This document shows, piece after piece, positions 55,650 to 64,000 of a DNA stretch of 64,000 nt. Below the pieces are notes generated by a model. It saw only the letters and a program-made list of their open reading frames with translations. It did not search any database and was not told the origin of the DNA. The DNA is taken from contig CAJNDS010002619.1 of NCBI GenBank assembly GCA_905221605.1, positions 250,001 to 314,000 of the forward strand, in the 5' to 3' direction. The translations under genes were made by a program, and so were the position numbers. This DNA comes from Symbiodinium natans (Eukaryota > Sar > Dinophyceae > Suessiales > Symbiodiniaceae). Each line of letters opens with the position of its first letter. Within the stretch, counting starts at the first letter, position 1.

Positions 55650-58600
55650 AACCCCAAACCCCCAAACCGTTAAACCCCTCGAAGCCCGAAATCCTAAACC
55701 TTGAGCCCTTGATACTAAAACCCCAGAACCCTACGGGCCTCAATTCCAATTGAGTCCTCTTATATACACCCTGTAAGCCCCTGATATTCCACACCCTGAA
55801 CCCGCCACCCTACACCCTAAACCCTGAACCCTGAACCCTAAACCCTGAGCCCTAAACCCTGAACCCTAAACCCGAAGCCCAATCCTCCGTGCCAGGTGGG
55901 GGATGCGGTGGCGGCTACGACGAGGGCTACGGCGCAAAGCCCAGTTTTCTTGCGGTCTGGTTTAGGGTTTAGGGTTTAGGGCAGTCCCTGAGTCGTAATA
56001 CCCTAAACCCTAAACCCTGCACCCGAAACCGTAAACCCTAAACCCTAAACCGTCGGCACCCTACGGTGTCTTGGTTCTTGGGGCTCTAGTCTCTCAACGA
56101 AGCTCCCACGCGGTAAAGCCCTAGTCCCGAAGCTTCCTAAACCCTAAGCGTCCTAAACCCTAAACTCCCTAAACCCTAAACTCCCTAAACCCTAAACCCA
56201 CGAAGAAGGAGAACTCTGAGCTCTCTGACCCCCCCTGGAAGGGTTTTGGGTTTAAGGTTAGGGCCTTAGGGTTTGGCCTTTAGGGGTTGGGGTTTGGGGT
56301 TTAGGGTTCAGGGTTTAGGGTTTAGGGTTTTCGGTTTAGAGTTTCGGGGTTGGGGCCTTAGAAGCCCCATGAAGCACAAGAGGCTCATGTTGGGCTGCCT
56401 AGGTTTCTGGAAGTCTGGACCCTCCAACCTTAAGTTAGAGACATGGGGTTGTTCATTCTAAGTTTAAGGGTTTAGGGTTTAGGGATACACAACAGAAAGG
56501 ACCCCCCCCCCCACATGAACTCCCGGAAGCCCAGTACTGAACTCACGGCTGCTAGTGCAAGGTGACGATGGAAGCGGGGGGCAGGCGCCACCCCGTTTCG
56601 GGGTCGTGTGTTGGAGCGCGCTTTTCAACCCTAAACCCTAAACTTCCTAAACCCTGAGGGTTCAGGGTTTAGAAAGTGGCCATTTGGACGCGCAGGTGCC
56701 GGTGACAGCTTGCGCCCTGCAGCCCTTCACCTCTGAGGGTGACACCCAGATGTCGGTGAACACGTCGGACTGGGACACAGCACAGTGCAGGGCTAGTCCG
56801 GCATAGGCGCAGAGCCTGTGAAGCAACGGTAGTGCCGTAGCTGGAGGACAGCGTGCAGATCCTGCAGTGCCATCCCAACGGGTGGACATTCGGCCGCAAG
56901 GCGCTGTGAAGATGCCGTCTTGGAGCTACCTGAACCATCACCGGGGGGGTGGGGGGTGGGCGGGGCATGCTTGCGTGTTGTATGCAGGTGGATGCAGTGG
57001 GAACCCCGATATCCGAGGGTTGGTTCCCAGACTGGGTCCCGCACCAAGTTGATTGGAACATGATGTGCAACATGATGTGCAGCATGTTTTGCAGCATGAT
57101 TTGCCAGGTTGTCACTCCTCAGCTGCGTGGCTGCATTGTTGCGTCGCTGTGCAAGTCTCCGTTCCAGCCCATCCCTAAACCCAAAACCCTAAACCACCTG
57201 GTTCAATGTCAGGTTCAGTGGCCAGAGCCTGAGCGAGGAGAAGAGCGACACCTTCGATCTCAATGACCCCAAGGTCTGGTGCCGAGTTGGTACCTCAAAA
57301 ACCCTAAACCTTACATGAACCACAGTGCACCAGCATCCAAAACCATTCAAGTAAGGTGTAGGGCTATAGGCGTAAGGGCTGAGGACTTAGGGCTTCGTGT
57401 CATGGGTAGGTCATAAGGTAAGGTAGCCGCTACTACAAGTCATAACCCAGCTTAGGGCACTGTATCCCCAGTAACCTCTATGCCTTGCAAGGAGTGGGTG
57501 GCGCAGCAATTTCCCGCTGAGGAGGCTGAAGACGAGGTCGGGGTTGGCAGCTTCCCCTTATGCCGAAAAGTAGGAACCTCTAGAAGGAAGCCTAAAATCC
57601 CTAGTAGAGTCCTTATACAGTTCCCCTTAGGGGTTTAGGGTTCTCATTGAGTGGTTCCTCCCTTTCTCCTTGTACGAGTTTCGAAAAGCCTCTGGCAGCA
57701 TTGCGAGATAGGGTTTTGGGGTCCAGGCTTTACGGCAGCATTGAGGGATGGGGTGCTTAAGGAAACCCTAAACCCTAAACCCTAAACCCTGAACCCTAAA
57801 ACCAGTAATAGCTTAGGGTTTAAGTTTCAAGCAGATTTTGCAAGGCACAAGCCGATGTATATAGAAACTAAACCCTCAAACCTAGCTGGAGACGAAGCTC
57901 TGAAAAGTACTACTGCCCCCAACAAGGACCCAGAGTCGGCCCTTAACCCCTTATTTTAGGGTTAGGTTCCGCTTATCAACCCTTTTAAACTACAAAGGGT
58001 GTCCTTTTGTCCTAGGTTACTCTTGGGTCTAGAACAGTACCAAAGTAAACCCTGAATCCGAGCTTCCCCCTAAGCCCCAAGACTTAAACCCTTGAAACAC
58101 AGCGAGCCCCCAAACCCTACCCGCCACTCTCTGTACCTCAGTCTCGGCATGTATGGGGGGGGTTATAAAGGTTTAGGGTTTAGGGTTAAGTACCCCCAGG
58201 GCTACGGCGTAGGTTTCCTGACTTATAGCTACAAAAAATGTATGCACCCATGAACCTCCAAGTAAGCTGCGCAAGCCTAAACTCTAAACCCTAAACCCCC
58301 CTAAGTATCCTAGAGCCTACAAACCCGAAACCTTCCTATCCTAAACCCCAAACCCAAAACCCTCCGATCCTAAAATCTAAACCCGAATTCCCCAATCGAA
58401 GCATGCAGGACTACGAAAGAGAGTTCGAAGAGGACTTCGTCTGCGAGGACGAGGAAGAAGAGGCAGCGGGGTTTAGTTTAGGGTTTAGGGTTTAGGGCTT
58501 GGGGTTTGGGGTTTGGGGTTTAGGGTTTTGGGTTTAGTGTTTAGGGTGCAGGGTTTTGTGTGGATTTTGCTTCGGCAGCTGTTGGCACGTGCACGGTTTA

Positions 58601-58860
58601 GGGGTGGCCGGCGTGCTGGCTGCCACTTGTGTTTTTGTCAGGTTTTTGGGCATCTCCCCAAATAGGGGACCTAATATGTACCCCCAAATAGATACTTTAT
58701 TTCAGATATAGAGACCCTGCCCCCCCCACCCCCCAACAAAAACGAGATCCCTCACCCACATGTTAGCCTGTTGGCTTTGGGGTTTAACTAGTCGTTTTGT
58801 AGGTTCAGGGCTTGGGGTCTCTGAATGAGAGGGAGAGGTTGTACCTGGAAAAGCTTGACA
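55650..58860. other. Telomere-like DNA with short unique pieces
   Basis: No gene recognised. Unique-looking pieces lie at about 56,680-57,290 and 57,400-57,720. The minus frame 56,669-57,115 (148 codons) has no known domain. A G-run lies near 56,944-56,958. The phrase catgaacctccaagta at about 58,250 also occurs near 45,610. Confidence 0.5.
57924..58035 (+). repeat. Dispersed element, copy D
   Basis: aggacccagagtcggccctt, ttagggttaggttccgctta, aactacaaagggtgtccttt and ctaggttactcttgggtcta in order; closest to copy B. Confidence 0.85.
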
Positions 58861-61310
58861 TCTTTTGACATCCGTTTGGTTTAGGGTTTGGGGTTTTACG
58901 ATTTTAGGGTTTCAGGGTTTTAGGGTTTTAGGAAGAGCGCGGTCTAGCCACAACAAGAACATTTTTACAGCAACAGGAACAAAGAAGCAGCAACTCGTTT
59001 TGACAAAGCGGCAACTCTTGAAAGTAGGGCTTGTGTGTTTTGGTACGACAATAAAGCTCTTGCCCCTCACCTTGATCCCCCCAAGTTGGACGCCTTCTCA
59101 TTCTCTGAGTCCTTCAGGCAAGAGCAAGTACTTGTTCTGAGGGTGCGGCGGATCTCCAGAGTGCCTTCGGGTCTTCGGGCACCAGTGGGTCCGTGCGTTC
59201 CTTGTCGTGGAGGATGGAACCGCGATCTGCGTAGTGCCTTCTTGAGGAAGCTTGGGGAGAGTACCTAAAATTGCCCAAGGATACTCAATACTCCACGATG
59301 TCTGACGATGGATCTCAGGGTAGCTTGAAGGAGACTTGCACGGGAATCGTGAGAGAAGGCGCGGTCTGCGATACTTGCAGACTGCGCTTAACAGACGAAA
59401 CGGTGCTCTATGTCATGGATCGCCCTTTTTAATCGCCAATACTTTGCAGCTTGGAGAGCACTTATAGCTAGTATATGGCCGAGCCATGGCCTGAAGCACG
59501 ACCCCCGCTCACCCCAATGCAACAGCCTTCCTCAAGGGTCTTGCCGTCACATGATGGCAACACTCCCTTTTCCACGACGCAGTTTCAGGCACACAGGCCA
59601 CCTGACAAGCCTGAGTGGGCTGTGTGTGCTGGAAGCGCGAGTAGAGTAAGCGTGGCGGCATTTTCATACCTTGCAACACATGCTTGCAAGTGAAGCCATC
59701 GCTTGTAGAACAGTTGCAGCAGGCGAGACGCAGCAAGGAGATTCTGAAAGTGTGGCCAAGGGCAAGCGGGTTTTACTGAGATTGGCTTCCGCGTGTAGGC
59801 CAGGCCTTGATGTCTCTGTGCCAGGGTCATGAGCTCCGGAAGGTTTTAGCTAAGCAACATTAAGCAACCTGATCCTGTGACCAAGGATGTGGTGAAAACT
59901 TGGCAAGGAAGTCACTTTCCAGTGATATCATGGAGCCTGCTTCTGCCTCAATGCTCTTTTTTGAGAAAGCTTTCACGGGCATGGGTCTCTCTGTCAAGTG
60001 GAACAATCCCGGAAGAGATGGGAAACCGTAGCTGGGCAGTTGATTCAATTCAGAAAGACCTCCCTCTGTCTCTATGTGCACACACACAGATGGGTAAATG
60101 CATGTGTATAAAGAAAAATATGTACCAAAAGTCTTAACTAACTCTTGAGTCAGGGGGCTCTTTAGGCTTGAGGTTCGTATACATTCCCTGCATCGTGCGG
60201 GGCTTTCGGCTGCCGTCATCCGCTCTTGGGGATCGTGCTGCCATCTGTGGTTGCAAGGGGACTCGGGGCTCCGCCCAACTATCGTTAGCCAGATACCCCT
60301 CAGTGGCCCCAGTAGCCGGGTCGTGGGCACATAGATTGTTTTCCTGAAGGCATCTTGTATTGCACAGGTCGGATCGCTCTAGGACCTCAACTTGTGTCCA
60401 TGAATCTCTGCAAACTCAAGTAAACCTCCGAAAGTCTGGTTTGGGGCGCCAAAGAGCAGGGGTCGCAGACACTTCGCCGTCCGGGTTTGCTAGCACCATG
60501 CCGATGCTGGTACGGCCCACACAGACCCTGAAGGAGCCTGGGCTTTGCAGGCTTTGCAGGTTCCAAGGTTCTGGAGATTAGGATCTGGGGGTTCTAGGAA
60601 GGTCTCTAGATGAGGTCCAGCATGGCGCTTGGTGTGTTTGTGGGTCGGGCTGCAGGAGTGCTTCATGGTTTCGGGTTTAGGGTGGGCCAATGTGTTTTGT
60701 CCTACAGTTGGCGGCGGCGGTCTCTTGGTAGGGTTGGCGCTGGCCGGGCCTCCTGGTCCTTTGGTCCCCTTAATCTTCCAGCCTCCTTGTCCTCCGACCC
60801 TCGTCACATGATCCCAAGCCCAGTCCCTACCACAATGGCCTTTCGGCCCTATCCTACCCAGAATCATCGTTTCAACGGCCCGTTATTGTGGGGTTGTAGT
60901 GTAGAACAGACCCCGAAACCCGACCAAAACACTGAACTAGGGTTTTTTTGCCAGGGCCCTGCGCGCCAGTCTGCGTGCTTTGACGTCTTCCCATCTGAGG
61001 GATCTGTGTAGATTTGGGCGTATCTACAGTATGGGCCTTGGGAGGTGTGGTCAGGGGCATGGTAAAGAGTAGGGAAGTACTGCTTAGAGAGAACCTCCAA
61101 CCAGTACGGGAACTGCGTACCCCGCCTACGACCCTGGCTGAGAATCCGATCCTTATGAGCCGAGCCGAAAACAACAGAATAGCAAGCCTCCTCCCTAGGT
61201 GACAGAAAAACCTCCTTCATCATCTGGTACTGGGTATCCGACAACCGATGTGAGGGCAATGCAGGTTGGTGAGCTACTTCATACACATGGGCATTGTGGA
61301 TCCTTGAGTA
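58860..61310. other. Low-repeat island, no recognised gene
   Basis: About 2.4 kb almost without telomere words, so it is the best place in the right half for unique genic sequence. The longest frames are minus 59,860-60,330 (156 codons) and minus 60,864-61,286 (140 codons). Neither shows a signal peptide, membrane segment or domain I can name, and both overlap frames of similar length. I do not call a gene. Confidence 0.4.
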
Positions 61311-61444
61311 GTAGTGAACTAGGGTTTAGGGTTTGAGGGTAACTCCAAAAACCCTAAACCCTGAGCCCCAAAGCCTAAGTCCTGTTGCGCCCAGGCCAGC
61401 GCAGCGGCTCGCCCGGTACAGGTGCAAGAGGCCCTGGGTCTGGG

Positions 61445-61507
61445 GTTTAGGGTTTAGGGTTTAGGGTTTAGGGTTTAGGGTTTAGGGTTTAGGGTTTAGG
61501 GTTTAGG
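61445..61507 (+). repeat. Perfect TTTAGGG array, 9 copies
   Basis: Nine uninterrupted heptamers, the longest perfect G-strand heptamer run in the window, then tttaggcttaggg-type degenerate words. Confidence 0.96.
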
Positions 61508-62774
61508 TTTAGGGCTTAGGGCTTCGGGCTTAGGGCTTGGGGTTTAGGGTCGAGAGTTTAAGGTTTGAGGGCGTAGAGTTGAGGGCTGGGTTAAGGGCAT
61601 AGGTTTTGGGGCTGGGCAAGCCACGGTACGAATGACGTTCCGGTTTGGGGTTTAGGGTTCTAAAGTTTGGCATTGGTGGAGAAACCATAGTGCTGTCTCG
61701 CCGACCGACGCTGGGTAGGGCGCATCACTTGTCCATTTTTTGTGTATAAGGTTTCGCAGTTTAACCTTCCGCATATGTAGTTTCGAGCTTTTGCTGTGGC
61801 CCTGCAGTTCGGGTGACCCTTACAAGTGCACCTAACCTATCTATGGAAATGTATGGATCATAAATCGTGTCAGGGTTCATCTAGTCCCCAAGGCAGACCA
61901 CTGAGACCACGCTTGGCCCCCGTCTCTATGGGTGTGGTTCTCAATCATGGTCCTTTCTAGAGCTCTTACAGTATTATCTTCCCTACACTTTGGGTACCTC
62001 CAAAAGGGTTTAGGGTTTGGGGTTCCTCGGTTCCTCATATCCCGCGCGACAAGAGACGCGAGTTGCTGGACACTTTAAACCGGACTATAAGACCTAAACC
62101 GCCAACCTCAAATCCCGCCCTTGCAGACCCCCAACCGCAATCGCCCAACCCCTTCCTTCTACGAAGGCGGGAATGCATCTAAAGTGTTTAGTTGGAATCA
62201 GAGCAATCTACTGGACCGCATATGGGGGGGCTGATCTTAGTTCTGGGCCCTTTGGAGGTGGGGTGGGGGTTCTTTTCGAGTATACTCTTTTTAAGTTAGG
62301 GTACCAACAATGCCTTAGGGATATTCTTGGACTTTTTAGAATCCTGCTAGGTTTAGAGATCCTGGAAGCCCTACTACACCCGGACAAGCGTCGAGTTCGC
62401 ACTTGCCAAGTCTGTAAACCCCGCATGAACCCTGAACCCCAAACCCCATGCCCTAAACCCTAAGCCCTGAAGTGCCCTTGAGTTGAAGGTTTGGGGCCAC
62501 AACCTCAAAGATGAGATGCTGGGCACCCGGAGAAGACTTGGTGTGACTTATGCGAAATGTATGTAGTCAAAGACCAATACCAGAGACACACAAAAACGAT
62601 AAGACACCAACACTATTTAAAATTGGAAGAAGGGGAGCAGTCAGATGTGGAAAATGCCAAGGATAAATTTTGGTCTGAGACTTGCAGGATTTGGTTAAGT
62701 AAGGAGACAAGGACATCGCATTATGGAACACCGAGACACGTTGCATTGGCACAGCGAAGGCGGGGATAGTACTG

Positions 62775-62812
62775 CTTGATACATTCAATTTGGAACTATT
62801 CAATGTATCAAG
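62775..62812 (+). repeat. Stem-loop, 11-bp perfect arms, followed by T-run
   Basis: cttgatacatt (62,775-62,785) and aatgtatcaag (62,802-62,812) pair perfectly across a 16-base loop; gagtttttt follows within 10 bases. It closes an AT-richer, telomere-word-free piece (62,540-62,830). It could be the end of a small transcript, but no RNA class is recognisable. Confidence 0.6.
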
Positions 62813-62829
62813 GAGTTTTTTGGGTTGTG

Positions 62830-64000
62830 GTTTGGTGGGGGGTCTGGCGTGTGTGCAGTATGCCGACGGACATCAACATTGCTAACCCCGCGTTTTAAAG
62901 TTTTCGGGGGTGCAAGGGAGGGGAAAGGGGAGGGTTCCCTCCCCAAAACCATCCAACGAGCCGCCCCAGGGTCGGCGGACCCTCATCCTAAACCCTGAAC
63001 CTAAAACCCCAAACCCTAAACCCAAACCCTAAACCCTATAGAGCCCCAAGCGGCCGCTGAGACGTAAGCTGTGCTACGCGGCAGAGACCCATCCCTGCAT
63101 CGCCATCGAGGCACAACTTCGGTCCCTTGGGTTTAGAGTTTCGGGGTTAGGGTTTATGGTTTAGGGTTTAGGGTTTTTGGTTGGTTAAAGGTTTTGGCGT
63201 TTAGGGGGTTGGGTTTAGGTTTTAGATCTACTTGTTTTGTTGACGGGACCGCCCATTCCCTTAACGCCCCAAACGGTAAATCCCTCAACCTTTTCGGGCA
63301 ACTGGGGCCTTGCAAAAGGGATGGGTGTCCATTTTTGGAAGTTTAGGGATTAAGGTGTAGGTTTAAGGTTTCGGGTTTATAGGGTTTAGGGTGAAGGGGA
63401 AAACCCCAGGCCCTGGACCTAATCAAACCCTAAACCCTAAACCACATAAGGGACGGGCCTGAACTGGTTCCCTCGTGGTGGCGGATCTGCTGGGTCTGCT
63501 TGGTGCTTAGACCCTAATTAATCATCAAGCGGCGTACGCTCCTTTAGGCTTAGGGTTTTTTTGGGTTACTATCCGGCCCGAGCATACTTATACACCTTCA
63601 AGCCTCAACCCTCAACCTTCAACCTTCAACCCGAAACCCTAAACCCTAACCCTTATCCCTTATAAGCCACAAACCCTATAGCTTCCACAAGGCGCTCGTT
63701 CCGGGAGTCATCGTCTCACCAGCAGGGCCTTTCGGCGTCTCGGCCGAGATTTGGTAGGCTTTAGGGTTTCGGGTTTAGGACCCGAAACACCTCAAACCCT
63801 AAACCTCGTTTGGGCCCCAAAGTACTTGCTATACGGCCGCTTCTGGGGTCTTGTCTACCATTTTGGGCATGGATCCTTGTGGACAGGGTTTCTGGGGCTT
63901 CTGGTTCGGGGCGCTGTAGTGCTTATCCGGGCTTACAACCCTAAACCCTACAAACCCAGAGTTTAGGGCGGGGCAGGTTTTTTTAGGGTTGGTTTCTGTC
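62830..64000. other. Telomere-like DNA to window end
   Basis: Alternating ccctaaa and tttaggg blocks with short unique spacers; no gene recognised. Confidence 0.6.

Larger units (their letters stand above)
27300..64000. repeat. Degenerate interstitial telomere-like sequence, strand-switching
   Basis: Across this stretch words of the CCCTAAA/TTTAGGG family recur in blocks of tens to hundreds of bases, separated by islands of other sequence. Blocks change orientation repeatedly: C-strand at about 32,415-33,290 and 34,790-34,960, G-strand at 34,355-34,735 and 35,015-35,185. Many words are off by one base (tttacgg, tttcggg, ccctgaa, ccccaaa). Long open frames that cross these blocks give NPKP- or GFRV-type low-complexity translations and are not genes. 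Confidence 0.93.

Noticed and set aside
59860-61286. Two minus-strand frames of 156 and 140 codons as genes
   Set aside because: No domain, signal or repeat recognised and equal-length overlapping frames exist; left as an unassigned island.

Overview
The window reads as nuclear DNA of a eukaryotic protist, most probably a dinoflagellate (Suessiales/Symbiodiniaceae-like). Three things point there. The telomere-type heptamer is TTTAGGG/CCCTAAA, the kind used by dinoflagellates and plants. It carries remnants of two retrotransposon classes common in dinoflagellate genomes (a Ty1/copia pol and a LINE with an RNase H). Protein-like stretches are short and look like small exons. There are no operons, ribosome binding sites, tRNAs or rRNAs that I can recognise, and no complete single-exon host gene. 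The organism call is inference.

Left part (1-27,300): mixed-composition sequence, mostly free of telomere motifs. Here + strand patches of 50-200 bp encode charged, heptad-like helices, often next to plausible AG acceptors and GT/GC donors. I read them as candidate exons of one or more intron-rich coiled-coil genes, or their decayed copies. One exon-bearing block of 1,359 bp is tandemly triplicated at 1,856-5,272. Between the patches lie minisatellites: ~42 bp (6,346-6,750), 63 bp (8,282-8,745), a 60-bp family in two places (10,080-10,550 and 17,110-17,960, the second with a 300-bp higher-order period), and a 22-bp-based array (24,680-25,380).

Right part (27,300-64,000): degenerate telomere-like DNA in which CCCTAAA-rich and TTTAGGG-rich blocks alternate, with 8-bp variants such as TTTAGGGG and CTCCTAAA. 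Islands with other content sit in it: a 28.4-29.25 kb hairpin minisatellite; a 466-bp element with 13-bp terminal inverted repeats (37.6-38.1 kb); a decayed copia element inside a CTCCTAAA-variant block (40.3-42.4 kb); a 26-bp-arm hairpin (44.5 kb); a 6.4-kb composite island (48.2-54.7 kb); and a low-repeat island (58.9-61.3 kb).

The composite island is the most structured part. It holds two related arrays of a 78-bp satellite, the second with an inverted middle. Between them lie about 607-bp tandem units full of ATGCAT-armed hairpins. After the second array comes a 5'-truncated LINE whose open frame begins exactly at the catalytic DD of the reverse transcriptase and keeps an intact RNase H, and then one more copy of the hairpin unit. 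Nearly all long open frames outside the LINE are artefacts of repeats whose period is a multiple of three or of stop-poor sequence.
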